This document shows, piece after piece, positions 1 through 8,313 of a DNA stretch of 33,081 nt (positions are counted from its first letter, which is position 1; each line of letters starts with the position of its first letter). The DNA is from JBHJGS01 sp050331575 (GTDB lineage: Bacteria; Pseudomonadota; Alphaproteobacteria; Sphingomonadales; Rhodothalassiaceae). The DNA lies in contig JBHJGS010000002.1 of the NCBI GenBank assembly GCA_050331575.1, positions 1 through 33,081 on the forward strand, in the 5' to 3' direction. The notes beneath the pieces were generated by a model. It ran no database searches. It was not told the DNA's origin and saw only the letters and a list, made by a program, of their open reading frames with translations. A program made the translations under genes and the position numbers.

Positions 1-186
1 CAGCTCATCGCCAACGGTAAGCCACCAAAGGTCGCCATAACCGCCATCATGCGAAAGCTCATCGTACTCGCAAACGCACTCATTCGAAATCACCGAAAAT
101 GGGCTCCAAAAACCGCTTGAGAAAAACGGATACTCTAGCGCCGGCCTGTCGCGCCGCTGGTTCTTTTCAAAGACATTAGATGACAT
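1..186 (-). CDS. Hypothetical protein, N-terminal part (runs off the left edge)
   Basis: A reading frame begins with ATG at 186 on the minus strand and stays open for all 62 codons to the window edge. The peptide starts MSSNVFEKNQ and is rich in aromatic and acidic residues (SGFWSPFSV, ECVCEYDELS, GGYGDLWWLTV), which looks like folded protein rather than a random high-GC frame. Local GC is visibly lower than in the neighbours, so it may be acquired DNA. No clear Shine-Dalgarno sequence precedes the ATG. I do not recognise the family. It is divergent from the chemoreceptor gene at 300, with a 113-bp gap that would hold both promoters. The C-terminus is outside the window. Confidence 0.42.
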   Translation of the reverse strand, partial: MSSNVFEKNQRRDRPALEYPFFSSGFWSPFSVISNECVCEYDELSHDGGYGDLWWLTVGDEL

Positions 187-299
187 AAGTATACACTCGG
201 CTCACGCCACAGACGCTTAAACCCTTTTTTAGAGATAGCGCGGCATCATCTTGGCAAACTCTTTTCAGCTTCAGAGTAGAAGCCGAGGTGTGATTTGAC

Positions 300-2606
300 A
301 TGAATTTGCTGAAATCGCTGTCGATATCCCAAAAGCTGGCCGCGGGATTGGCGCTGATCGTGTTGGTGTTCCTCGTCGGCGGGGCGGTGAATATCGCCAG
401 TTTGCTGCAGCTTCGATCCAATATGGACTGGGCCAATCGCAGCAATGACATTCTTGCTGCCGTGAGCGGCGCGCGCGAAACCATGATCGCCCGGGAAAAT
501 GCCCTGCGTGGCTATATCATCTCCGCCAGCCCCGATGATCTGCAAATCTTCCGCGCCGGCGCGCGCCAATTCGAAGACCAGATCCAGCGCAGCATCGACC
601 TCATCCCGGCAGAGAATTTCCAGCAGCACGACCGCTTGGCGGACGCGCGCCAGGCCGTGGCGCAGTGGCAGGCACTGGCGGAAACCTTGGTCGGCCTGGT
701 CAGCAATCCGCGCACGCGGGAGCAGGCTCTGATCGAGGAGCGCAAAGGCAAAGGCGCGGCAAGCTTTCAGGTCTTCCGCAGCTTGATCGACAAGATCGTG
801 GCGGAGGAGGAGGCGTTTCTGGCCCAGCGCGCCCGCTCCGCCGACAGCATGATCCGCTGGGCGATGAGTGCAACGGTGACGGGCCTGGTGGTGGCGCTGG
901 TCTTGTCGGTGCTGACCGCCTTGGTCATGCACCGCAGCGTGTCCCGGCCGATCGGCGGTCTGACCGACACCCTCCGGCGCCTGGCCGAGGGCAATACCGG
1001 GCTTGCGATCGAGGGCGGCGCGCGCCGAGACGAGATCGGCGCGATGGCGCGGGCCGCGGAAGCCTTCAAACAGGCGGGCATCGAGGCCAAGGCGCTGCAG
1101 GAGAAGGAATTGCAGCGCGTGGCCCGGGAGGCGCAGGAGCGTCAGCAACGCGCCGAGGAAGAGCAGCGCCGCAAGGAGGCGGAGCAAGCCCGCCAGGCCG
1201 AGGCGGAGGCGCGCGCGCAAGCCGAGCGCAAGGCCGCCCAGCGCGCCGCCGAAGAGGTTATCACCGAGACCTTGGAACAGGCCGCCGACGCGATCGTGCG
1301 GCTGGACGCCCAAGGCACGATCACCTTGTTCAACACTGCCGCGGAAACGATCTGGGGCCGGCGGCGCGATCAGATCATCGGCCGACCGGTTGATGCCCTG
1401 GTGCCGGAGTTGACGGTGGCCAAGCTCGTCGGCTGGATCGAACGCGGCGGCGCCCAAGAACTGAGCATCAGCCGGCCCGGCCAAGCCGCCATCGATCTGG
1501 CAATCAGCCCCTCTCGTGTGCGCCTATCCAACGGCGAGACGCTCTACACCCTGTTCGCCCGGGACATCAGCCATGAGGTTGCCCAGCGCAGGAAGATCCA
1601 GCTGTTGTCCCTGGTGGCCGACGAAACCGATAATTCCGTGCTGATCACCGGGCCTGACGGTCTGATCCAGTATGCCAATCCGGGCTTCTCCCGACTGACC
1701 GGCTATAGTCCGGACGAGGCCAAGGGCCGCAAGCCCGGCGATCTGTTGCAGGGCCAGATGACGGATCCGGCCACGGTTGCACGCATTCGCGACAAGCTCA
1801 AACGCCAACAACCCGTCTATGAGGAGATCCTGAATTATTCCAAGACCGGCGAGCCCTATTGGGTTTCGCTCGCGATCAATCCGGTGTTCGATGCCGCCGG
1901 CACGCTGCAGAATTTTGTGTCAATCCAAGCCAATGTCACCTCAGTGAAAGTCGAGGCCGAGGAATTTAACAAGAAGCTGCAGGCGATCAGCGCAACCACC
2001 GTGGTGGTGGAATGGGATCGCGCCGGCCAGCCGCTCACCGCCAATGCGGTGCTTGAAAGCCGCAACGGCCAAACCGATGTCGCCCTGCGGACGATTTTGA
2101 GCCAGACGGAGCGCCAAACCCTGGAGGCTGGCCGGAATTTGCGCAAGGAGATCGCCTGGCCCACCCGCAATGGCTCTGAGCTGCATCTGGATGCCACCTT
2201 CGTGGCCATCACCGACATCCATGGCGAGATCGCCAAGGCGGTCATGTTCGGCACCGATGTGACCGCCCGTGTGCTGGCGATTCAGGAAACCGAGCGGGAG
2301 ATGCACAAGGCAATCGCCTCAACCCACGATATCTCCGCCATGTTGAGCGGCATCGGCGACATCGCCGCCCGCACCAATCTTTTGGCCTTGAATGCCACGA
2401 TCGAGGCGGCCCGCGCCGGGGAAGCCGGCAAGGGCTTTGCCGTGGTCGCAGAGGAGGTCAAATCCCTGGCCAATCAGACCCGCACCCAAGCGGCCACGAT
2501 CGGCGACCATGTCTCCACAAATGTCGATCATGTTCGCAAACTCGCCCAGGCAATCCAATCCCTCGCCGGCGACACCGCAGCTGACGACACACAACAGGCC
2601 GCCTAA
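300..2606 (+). CDS. Methyl-accepting chemotaxis protein (CHASE3-HAMP-PAS-PAS-PAS-short MCP domain)
   Basis: Predicted membrane chemoreceptor that would signal to CheA/CheW. Visible order in 768 aa: TM1 about 12-36; periplasmic helical region about 40-183 resembling CHASE3; TM2 about 187-210; HAMP about 211-263; a charged Glu/Arg/Ala coiled coil about 263-322; PAS-like segments near 323-425, 431-550 (TGYSPDEAKG typical of PAS) and 556-665; then the conserved receptor tip about 683-726 (ARTNLLALNATIEAARAGEA). The signalling hairpin is unusually short: only about 20-25 residues precede the tip and about 40 follow, where classical receptors have well over 100 on each arm. It ends in an acidic/Gln tail with no CheR-docking pentapeptide. 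GAGGTG lies 9 nt before the ATG. Function as a receptor is secure; the ligand is unknown. Confidence 0.9.
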   Translation: MNLLKSLSISQKLAAGLALIVLVFLVGGAVNIASLLQLRSNMDWANRSNDILAAVSGARETMIARENALRGYIISASPDDLQIFRAGARQFEDQIQRSIDLIPAENFQQHDRLADARQAVAQWQALAETLVGLVSNPRTREQALIEERKGKGAASFQVFRSLIDKIVAEEEAFLAQRARSADSMIRWAMSATVTGLVVALVLSVLTALVMHRSVSRPIGGLTDTLRRLAEGNTGLAIEGGARRDEIGAMARAAEAFKQAGIEAKALQEKELQRVAREAQERQQRAEEEQRRKEAEQARQAEAEARAQAERKAAQRAAEEVITETLEQAADAIVRLDAQGTITLFNTAAETIWGRRRDQIIGRPVDALVPELTVAKLVGWIERGGAQELSISRPGQAAIDLAISPSRVRLSNGETLYTLFARDISHEVAQRRKIQLLSLVADETDNSVLITGPDGLIQYANPGFSRLTGYSPDEAKGRKPGDLLQGQMTDPATVARIRDKLKRQQPVYEEILNYSKTGEPYWVSLAINPVFDAAGTLQNFVSIQANVTSVKVEAEEFNKKLQAISATTVVVEWDRAGQPLTANAVLESRNGQTDVALRTILSQTERQTLEAGRNLRKEIAWPTRNGSELHLDATFVAITDIHGEIAKAVMFGTDVTARVLAIQETEREMHKAIASTHDISAMLSGIGDIAARTNLLALNATIEAARAGEAGKGFAVVAEEVKSLANQTRTQAATIGDHVSTNVDHVRKLAQAIQSLAGDTAADDTQQAA

Positions 2607-2696
2607 CACGCACAGCCACGAGAAAAACGACCGCCAATTCGGCAAGAACAACCGCGTTTAGCTGGGCATAGAACTGGTCAGGTGCGTCCGGCGCGA

Positions 2697-2731
2697 GTGG
2701 CCGTCCTGACGCCGCCGCCGCGTGCGGCCAC
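2697..2731. repeat. Inverted repeat between convergent chemoreceptor genes
   Basis: GTGGCCG (2697-2703) and CGGCCAC (2725-2731) are perfectly complementary around a 21-nt spacer. They lie in the 138-bp gap between the two convergent receptor genes. It could help terminate transcription from either side, but there is no T-tract and the loop is long. Confidence 0.25.
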
Positions 2732-2744
2732 ACCAGACAGATCG

Positions 2745-4553
2745 CTACCCCACCAGCGCGGCGATCATGGCCTCGGTGCCCTCAAGGCCGGCGCGGGGGC
2801 CTCGGGACCAGACGACGCGGAGCCGTTCGATGACGCCCTTGCGTTCGATGCGGACCATCTGATCCTTGTGCCAAGGCAGGTCGGTGTCGGCCTCGATGCC
2901 CAGGCCGGTGGCGTTGATGTCGACAACGCGGGCCTGACCCTGGGGCAGGTCCGGTAGGGTGATCTCGCACGGCAGGGTGACCTCGCGGCGCCGGTTGGTG
3001 CGGCGGTCGGCCTCGGCCACGGAGGTGCGCACCAGGCGCACCAACACCTCGCGCAGGCCCTGCACCTCCTTGTCGATGGTCTCGGCCTGGTCGGCCATGC
3101 GCTCGGCCAGCTGGGCATTGCCGGCAATCTCGCCATTGACCTGGCCGACCTGCTGCCCCACCGCCTCCACGCTGCGGCTGGCCTCGGCAATGGAGCGGGC
3201 AATCTCACCGGTGGCAGCCCCCTGCTCTTGCGCCGCTGAGGCGATCGAGGCGGAGGAGTGCGTGACCTTGTCGATGCGGCCGTGAATGCCCTCGATGGCG
3301 CCGGTCACCGCGCGGACCACGCCGATCATCTCCTCCACCACATGGGTGATTTCGGCGGTGGATTTGGCGGTCTGCGTGGCCAGAGACTTGACCTCGCCGG
3401 CGACCACGGCAAAGCCGCGGCCGGCCTCGCCGGCGCGGGCGGCCTCGATGGTGGCGTTCAAGGCCAACAGATTGGTCTGCTCGGCGATCTCGTCGATGAT
3501 CTGCACAACATCCCGAATGCGCCCGGCGGCCTTGTTCAGGCCGTCCACCGTCGTCATGGTCTGCTGGGTCGCCGCCTGGGTTTCGCGCACCTCGGCATCG
3601 GACCCGGCGATCTGGCGCAACACCTCCTCGATGGAGGCGGTGAGCTGTTCGGCCGCAGACGCCACGGTGTTGGAGTTCTGCCGCGCCAGGTCGGCCGAGG
3701 CGGCGGCCTCCTGCGTGCTGGTCTTCACCGCCTCGATGGACTGCTCCAGTGTCTCGGCATTGTCGCGGCTTTGCGCGGTGGAGGCAGAGACGCGCTCGAT
3801 GATCTGGCCGACCTCGGTCTCAACCTGGTCGGCCAGCTGCAAGATCGCCTGTTCGACCAGCTGGGTCTGCTGCCGGGCCATGGCCTCCAATTCCTGGCCG
3901 GCCTTTTCCGCCTCCTCCACCGCCATTTCAGCACTGGCGCGCTCATCCTCGGCGCGTTCGGCCAGCGCGCGCGCCTTGGCCGTCTGCGCCTCGGCCTCGG
4001 CGGCATGCGCCTCCGCGGCCTTCAGAGTCTGAGCCGAGCTGGTGAACAGCCGGTCCAAGTGTGTCAGCACGACCCAGAGAATTGCGCACTCTGCGCCCAG
4101 GATGAAGGCATGGGCCACCACGCGCAGAAATTCCGCGCCGTCGGGGAAAATCCAGCTGGGCAGGATAAAATTGAACAGGAGATTATGCACCACGACCGTG
4201 GCGGCGGCATTGACCACCACGCGCCGGTCGCAAAAGCAGGACAAAACCGCCACGCCGGCGACGAAATATTGGTGCATGTCGGTCTGCCAGGGATGGCCAC
4301 GAAACATATAGACCCCAGCGGCGACCACCATCATGGAGGTTACCGCGGCGCTATGCCGGAAGGTCGCCGTCGGCCCCAGCATGACGAACAGGATATGGGT
4401 GATGCCGGCGAAGGCGGCGGTCATCGCCATGGTCGCCCCGATATGGCCGGTGCCCTCGACCAGCCCGACAATCGCCCAGCCCGGCACATGCAGCCACAAG
4501 GCCCAGACGATGAACCGCGCCGCCGTGGTGCGCAACTGTTCCAAATCTGTCAT
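2745..4553 (-). CDS. Membrane chemoreceptor with C-terminal PilZ domain
   Basis: Chemotaxis receptor of 602 aa. The N-terminal ~175 residues are about six membrane segments with scattered histidines (WLHVPG, DMHQYF, VVHNLLFNF, VAHAF). I associate this pattern with an uncharacterised 6-TM sensor found on MCPs and diguanylate cyclases. An Ala/Glu-rich coiled coil (about 175-240) leads to a full MCP signalling domain with its tip near 353-396 (EQTNLLALNATIEAARAGEA). The last ~86 residues form a PilZ domain: arginine motif RTNRR at 518-522 and DINATG at 545-550, with Asn where Ser is usual. Azospirillum Tlp1 is a known receptor with a C-terminal PilZ that ties chemotaxis to c-di-GMP. Start chosen at 4553 because AGGGGA lies 6 nt upstream; an upstream in-frame ATG at 4604 has no such site. 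Confidence 0.9.
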   Translation of the reverse strand: MTDLEQLRTTAARFIVWALWLHVPGWAIVGLVEGTGHIGATMAMTAAFAGITHILFVMLGPTATFRHSAAVTSMMVVAAGVYMFRGHPWQTDMHQYFVAGVAVLSCFCDRRVVVNAAATVVVHNLLFNFILPSWIFPDGAEFLRVVAHAFILGAECAILWVVLTHLDRLFTSSAQTLKAAEAHAAEAEAQTAKARALAERAEDERASAEMAVEEAEKAGQELEAMARQQTQLVEQAILQLADQVETEVGQIIERVSASTAQSRDNAETLEQSIEAVKTSTQEAAASADLARQNSNTVASAAEQLTASIEEVLRQIAGSDAEVRETQAATQQTMTTVDGLNKAAGRIRDVVQIIDEIAEQTNLLALNATIEAARAGEAGRGFAVVAGEVKSLATQTAKSTAEITHVVEEMIGVVRAVTGAIEGIHGRIDKVTHSSASIASAAQEQGAATGEIARSIAEASRSVEAVGQQVGQVNGEIAGNAQLAERMADQAETIDKEVQGLREVLVRLVRTSVAEADRRTNRRREVTLPCEITLPDLPQGQARVVDINATGLGIEADTDLPWHKDQMVRIERKGVIERLRVVWSRGPRAGLEGTEAMIAALVG

Positions 4554-4673
4554 GGACGGTCCCCTGAGAGGCGCGCAAATCGACCGGCGCGTTTCCTGTC
4601 TCATGGCAAAGCCGTCTTAAGCAGTGTTTAAGACTGCCGTGCCGATGTCAAAACCAGTTCAAGGAAAAGCATC

Positions 4674-5705
4674 ATGACCGACACCGCCCGCCGCTGGACA
4701 TTCCACAAACCGCCCGTGGGAGAGGATCCCGGCCCGCAGCATTTCAGGCTGGAAGAGGCGGATCTGCCCAACCCGGGGCCGGGGCAATTGGCCGTGCGCA
4801 GCGTCTATCTGTCCGTCGATCCCGCCCAGGTCAGTTGGATGCAGGGCATCGCCGACTATATGCCGCCGATGCAGCCGGGCAATGTGATGCTGGCCGGCGG
4901 GGCCGGCGTGGTCACCGCCTCGCAGCATCCGAAGTTCCAGGCGGGCGATCTGGTCACCGGCACGCTGGGCTGGCAGGAGGCGTTCGTCAGCGACGGCCGC
5001 GACCTGACCGGTCAGCCGCTGCGCACCCTGCCGGCGGGCACGCCGCTGGCCCTGGCGCAAAGCGTGCTGGGCATGACCGGGCTGACCGCCTTCATCGGGC
5101 TATTGCATGTGGGGGAGTTGCGCGCGGGCGACACCGTTTTGGTGACCGGGGCCGCCGGTGCGGTCGGCTCCATCGCCGGCCAGTTGGCCCGGATTGCCGG
5201 GGCGGGCCAGGTGATTGGCACGGCCGGCGGCCCGCAGAAATGCCGCTGGGTCACCGAAGAGTTGGGCTTTGACGCCTGCATCGACTATAAGGCCGGGCGC
5301 ATTGTCGACGGCTTGAAGGCGCAGTTGAAGGCGCCGATCGATCTGTTCTTCGACAATGTCGGCGGCGAGGCGCTGGATGCGGGCCTAAGCCGGCTGGCCC
5401 ATGGCGCGCGCATTGTCATCTGCGGCGGCATTTCTGGCTATACCAGCCGCCCCACCGGACCATCGAACTATCTGCAATTGGTGCTGCGGCGCGCCAGCAT
5501 GCGCGGCTTCGTGGTGCTCGACCATGTCGATCTGTTCGGGCCGGCGATCAAGCGCCTGCGCGGCTGGATCGAGCAGGGCCGCCTGCAATACCGCTTGGAC
5601 ATCGTCGAGGGCTTCGACGCCTTGCCCGATGCCTTGGGCGGCCTGTTCCGCGGCGAGAATATCGGCAAGCGGCTGGTCAAAGTGGCCGAGGATCCGACAG
5701 CGTGA
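4674..5705 (+). CDS. NADP-dependent oxidoreductase (MDR family, PTGR/curA-like)
   Basis: Medium-chain dehydrogenase/reductase of 343 aa, the usual length for the zinc-independent leukotriene B4 dehydrogenase / prostaglandin reductase subgroup, which reduces alpha,beta-unsaturated ketones with NADPH. Visible: N-terminal GroES-like half with YLSVDPAQ, the family stretch QSVLGMTGLTAFIGL, the nucleotide-binding glycine motif TGAAGAVGS (about 158-166), a catalytic-domain stretch FFDNVGGEALD, and the late GRLQYRLDIVEGF. No structural-zinc cysteine cluster is seen. AAGGA sits upstream of the ATG. It is divergent from the PilZ receptor (120-bp gap) and convergent with the nitrilase (17 bp apart). The physiological substrate cannot be told from sequence. 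Confidence 0.9.
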   Translation: MTDTARRWTFHKPPVGEDPGPQHFRLEEADLPNPGPGQLAVRSVYLSVDPAQVSWMQGIADYMPPMQPGNVMLAGGAGVVTASQHPKFQAGDLVTGTLGWQEAFVSDGRDLTGQPLRTLPAGTPLALAQSVLGMTGLTAFIGLLHVGELRAGDTVLVTGAAGAVGSIAGQLARIAGAGQVIGTAGGPQKCRWVTEELGFDACIDYKAGRIVDGLKAQLKAPIDLFFDNVGGEALDAGLSRLAHGARIVICGGISGYTSRPTGPSNYLQLVLRRASMRGFVVLDHVDLFGPAIKRLRGWIEQGRLQYRLDIVEGFDALPDALGGLFRGENIGKRLVKVAEDPTA

Positions 5706-5722
5706 GCGGGTGGACACGCGCC

Positions 5723-6694
5723 TCAACCATCGAACCGCACGCCCGGCTTGGGGCGGGTGTCGACCCGCAGGTCAAACACATCCGGGCGGGCATAATGGCC
5801 ATGGCTGTCCAGCGTCAGCCGCGCCTCGGTCAGCCGATCCAGGTCTAGCCGGGCAGCGATCAGTCCGGCTTGGTCATAGAGCGGTTCGGTAACATAGCCG
5901 CCGTCCGGCCCGATCACCGCGCTGCCGCCGGCCTGCAACAGCCTCTCGGCGTCACCGGGAATGCTTTCCAGCATGGCGCGCGCGGCCGGCGCATCCACGG
6001 CCAGGGTGTCAAAGCCCTCCAGCACGGCGCCTTTGCTCAGCACGGTGCCGACGGCGGCGACGAAGCAGCGGCCCTCGAAGGCATAGTGGCGGCTGGCCAA
6101 TTGATGCGCCTCGCCCACCGCGGGCCATTGCGCAATATGCAGCACCTCGCCCTGGGCGTGCATGGCCGCGCGCGCCAGCGGCATCCAATGCTCCCAGCAG
6201 ATCAGCCCGCCGACCGCACCGAAGGCCGTGGCCACCACCGGTAGCGTCGATCCATCGCCCTGCCCCCAGATCAGCTTCTCATTATAGGTCGGCGTCAGCT
6301 TGCGATGCAGGGCCGGGGCGTCGGCCCCGGGGTTGAAGCTGAATTGGGTATTGTACAGCGTCCCGCCGAGCCGCTCATGCGCGCCCATGATGATATGGGC
6401 GCCGCTGCGGTTCGCCGCCTGTTGCAGGGTGGCCATGGCGGCATCGCCCAGGCACACCGCATTGTCGAACACCAAGCGGAACAGGCTTTGCGCCCCGGCC
6501 TCGTCCCATAAGGCGGCACCCGGCGCGTGATCCAGCCACACCGGATAGCCGGGCAGCCAGGTTTCGGGAAATGCAATCACCGCGGGATCGTGCCCGGTTG
6601 CCTGATCGATCAAGTCGAGTGCGCGCGCCACGCTCGCGGCCTTGTTCAAGAACACAGGCGGGTGTTGGACCAGGACAAGACGCGGATCTGTCAA
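5723..6694 (-). CDS. Nitrilase (carbon-nitrogen hydrolase family)
   Basis: Cytosolic C-N hydrolase of 323 aa, close to true nitrilases, which convert nitriles to acid plus ammonia. The catalytic triad is intact: Glu44 in FPETWLPGYP, Lys132 in HRKLTPTYNEK, Cys166 in GGLICWEHW; WGQGDGST after the lysine motif is also typical. The start is TTG at 6694, preceded by GGGAG with a 7-nt spacer; the nearby upstream ATG is out of frame and hits a stop at once. It faces the oxidoreductase gene convergently. About 220 bp separate its start from the divergent regulator gene at 6916. Nitrilase versus cyanide hydratase/dihydratase cannot be settled from the sequence. Confidence 0.92.
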   Translation of the reverse strand: MTDPRLVLVQHPPVFLNKAASVARALDLIDQATGHDPAVIAFPETWLPGYPVWLDHAPGAALWDEAGAQSLFRLVFDNAVCLGDAAMATLQQAANRSGAHIIMGAHERLGGTLYNTQFSFNPGADAPALHRKLTPTYNEKLIWGQGDGSTLPVVATAFGAVGGLICWEHWMPLARAAMHAQGEVLHIAQWPAVGEAHQLASRHYAFEGRCFVAAVGTVLSKGAVLEGFDTLAVDAPAARAMLESIPGDAERLLQAGGSAVIGPDGGYVTEPLYDQAGLIAARLDLDRLTEARLTLDSHGHYARPDVFDLRVDTRPKPGVRFDG

Positions 6695-6737
6695 GAGACG
6701 GCTCCCATGTAACAGCGGCAGCGCTGACGATTAATGG

Positions 6738-6756
6738 TTGCGACTTAGGGTCGCAA
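6738..6756. repeat. Inverted repeat TTGCGAC-N5-GTCGCAA
   Basis: Perfect 7-bp arms with a 5-nt spacer, in the divergent region between the nitrilase and the PraR-like regulator. Placed 44 bp upstream of the nitrilase start, it may be an operator for that gene or for the regulator. It has no T-tract and does not look like a terminator. Confidence 0.35.
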
Positions 6757-6856
6757 TGGGCGCATTGGGCGAGCCGCTCAGCCACGTGCACGAGCACGGG
6801 AATGTTAATGGCCAGCAAGCGTCAGACAATTTACGCTTTCCCTACCTGCAAAATGT

Positions 6857-6877
6857 GTATAGGTATCTCGCTATACT
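6857..6877 (+). promoter_or_regulatory. Promoter -10 with overlapping inverted repeat upstream of the praR-like gene
   Basis: TATACT (6872-6877) is a good -10 hexamer about 40 bp upstream of the regulator start. It sits inside the right arm of an inverted repeat, GTATAG (6857-6862) and CTATAC (6871-6876) with an 8-nt spacer. A site that covers the -10 fits repression, possibly autoregulation by the XRE protein encoded next. No convincing -35 hexamer is seen. Confidence 0.4.
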
Positions 6878-6915
6878 AAACCAATACGGGCTTGGGGCTC
6901 TAAGAGGAGAGGAAA

Positions 6916-7377
6916 TTGGAGGATATCGAACAAACGCGCAAGCCGGATCCGATTGACGTGCATGTCGGCAGCCGCGTGCGCCTGCGGCGCATGCTTTTGG
7001 GCATGAGCCAAGAGGAACTGGGCAGCCAGCTTGGCCTGACCTTTCAGCAAGTGCAAAAATATGAACGCGGCGCCAACCGCATCGGCGCCAGCCGGCTTTA
7101 CAAGATTTCGCGCATTTTGGAAGTGCCGGTGTCGTTTTTCTTTGATGACATGCCTGCAGGCGGCGACGCGATCGGAATGGGCGAACCGGGCGTTGAGGAA
7201 ACCGCTGTGAACGGCATGGTTGGCCAGTTCACCGGAGAAGCCGTGGAATTGATCCGCAGCTATTATCGGCTAGACAATCTGCATCTGCGCAAGCAAGTGT
7301 TTGAACTGGTCAAGGCCGTGGCGCTGCAGCATAGCGACCCCGAAGACAAGCAGTCCCACGGGCGTTACGGCCGATGA
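6916..7377 (+). CDS. XRE-family transcriptional regulator, PraR-like
   Basis: DNA-binding protein of 153 aa. The HTH spans about residues 18-75, with the strongly conserved alphaproteobacterial signature (SRVRLRRMLLGMSQEELG, then LTFQQVQKYERGANRIGAS and VPVSFFFDDMP). This resembles PraR of Azorhizobium and Rhizobium, which is known to repress quorum-sensing genes in R. leguminosarum. Residues ~95-140 form a helical tail without a known fold. The start is TTG at 6916, just behind AGAGGA; a downstream ATG would cut into the HTH. It is the first gene of a co-directional block with luxR (62 bp after its stop) and luxI, so a role in setting the quorum threshold is likely but inferred from homology and position. 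Confidence 0.88.
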   Translation: MEDIEQTRKPDPIDVHVGSRVRLRRMLLGMSQEELGSQLGLTFQQVQKYERGANRIGASRLYKISRILEVPVSFFFDDMPAGGDAIGMGEPGVEETAVNGMVGQFTGEAVELIRSYYRLDNLHLRKQVFELVKAVALQHSDPEDKQSHGRYGR

Positions 7378-7385
7378 GCCGCTCC

Positions 7386-7405
7386 GCCCGGCCAATGTGC
7401 CGGGC
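7386..7405 (+). repeat. GC hairpin between the praR-like gene and luxR
   Basis: GCCCGGC (7386-7392) and GCCGGGC (7399-7405) form a perfect 7-bp stem with a 6-nt loop in the 61-bp gap. There is no T-tract, so it is more likely an mRNA processing or attenuation structure than a full terminator. Confidence 0.4.
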
Positions 7406-7438
7406 CTTCATGCCTGGCGGACGGGGGTGGCGTGCGTC

Positions 7439-8149
7439 ATGCAAGACCCGCTCAACCTTGATTTCTTGGATGCGCTGGGGGAGCCGGATCTCACTCTGGA
7501 GCACCTGATCGCCCTGTTCGAACGCTCCCTTGCCCATATTGGCGCGGAGCGGTTTGCCTATCTGCACTTCCGCCCGCACAGGGAACCCCTAGCCGTCAGC
7601 AATTATCCCCCGGTGTGGCTGGCCCATTATGTCGGCCAGGGCTATCTCTCCCGCGATCCGGCGATCCCAGTGGACCGACATCTGCCGTTCGTTTGGCATC
7701 ATCGACAGGCGATCTGGTCGGCGGCACAATGCCAAATCATGAATGAGGCGGCGGATGTCGGCTTGCGCAGCGGCGTGACCGTGCCGATGGGCCTGGATGC
7801 CGGCTTTCCGCGCATGTTCTTTGCCAGCATCGCCTGTGCCAACAGCCGCTTCGACAGCTTTTGGCAAGACAAGCGCCGCGACATTTTGGCACTGGCGCAT
7901 GTCTTCAAGGCCACGGTCGATGAACGCTTCAGCGAGTCCGTCCAGCAGGTCGCATCCTTGCCGCCGCGGGAGCAGGAATGCCTACTCTGGGCCGCCCGGG
8001 GCAAGACCTCGTGGGAAATCGGCCAGTTAATGGGCATCACAGAACGCACCGTGAATGCCCATTTCGCCCGCACTATGACGCGCTTTGGGGTCCATAGCCG
8101 AACCGAGGCTGTGGTTCGGGCCATCTTGGGCGGCTTGATTGCGCCCTGA
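7439..8149 (+). CDS. LuxR-type quorum-sensing regulator (acyl-homoserine lactone receptor)
   Basis: Ligand-controlled transcription factor of 236 aa, the standard LuxR length. The autoinducer-binding domain (about 20-165) keeps the invariant positions at almost TraR numbering: Tyr56/Trp60 in NYPPVW, Tyr64, Asp73 in SRDP, Trp86 in FVW, Gly112 in LRSG. The C-terminal LuxR HTH (about 172-232) keeps Glu178, Leu182 and Gly188. It is therefore expected to bind an acyl-homoserine lactone. ATG at 7439 is preferred because a G-rich run precedes it and it gives the family length; an in-frame GTG at 7427 is possible. It is followed by luxI after 240 bp holding a lux box, so this is a cognate pair rather than a solo. 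Confidence 0.95.
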   Translation: MQDPLNLDFLDALGEPDLTLEHLIALFERSLAHIGAERFAYLHFRPHREPLAVSNYPPVWLAHYVGQGYLSRDPAIPVDRHLPFVWHHRQAIWSAAQCQIMNEAADVGLRSGVTVPMGLDAGFPRMFFASIACANSRFDSFWQDKRRDILALAHVFKATVDERFSESVQQVASLPPREQECLLWAARGKTSWEIGQLMGITERTVNAHFARTMTRFGVHSRTEAVVRAILGGLIAP

Positions 8150-8186
8150 GCCCGATAGAGCAGCATCGGACGGCGGGCCTTTTCAA

Positions 8187-8214
8187 CCGATCAGTCGCGC
8201 TTTCGATTGATCGG
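8187..8214 (+). repeat. Inverted repeat downstream of luxR
   Basis: CCGATCA (8187-8193) pairs perfectly with TGATCGG (8208-8214) around a 14-nt loop, 38 bp after the luxR stop. It overlaps the dispersed 21-bp repeat that begins at 8204. It may slow read-through into luxI, but no T-run follows. Confidence 0.35.
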
Positions 8215-8224
8215 ATCATGCCCT
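8204..8224 (+). repeat. Dispersed 21-bp perfect repeat, copy 1
   Basis: All 21 bases from 8204 to 8224 recur identically and in the same orientation at 24200-24220. The core TGATC-G-GATCA is near-palindromic. This copy lies in the luxR-luxI intergenic region, 166 bp upstream of luxI. Chance recurrence of a 21-mer in 33 kb is negligible, so it is either a binding site or a small mobile or dispersed repeat. Confidence 0.6.
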
Positions 8225-8313
8225 CGCCCCATCTGCTCGCCAAACAGGAACTTTCCTGTGACCCCCTCGTCAATGGCGAGCAGGCCGGGTCCTCGCCCGA
8301 AGTTGATCGGCAA

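Noticed and set aside
246..1484. Long minus-strand frame (412 aa) opposite the first chemoreceptor
   Set aside because: Low-complexity Gly/Arg/Leu-rich translation typical of the antisense of a high-GC gene; the plus strand encodes clear domains.
3258..4631. Long plus-strand frame (457 aa) opposite the PilZ receptor
   Set aside because: Antisense shadow; the minus strand has an intact MCP tip and PilZ motifs.
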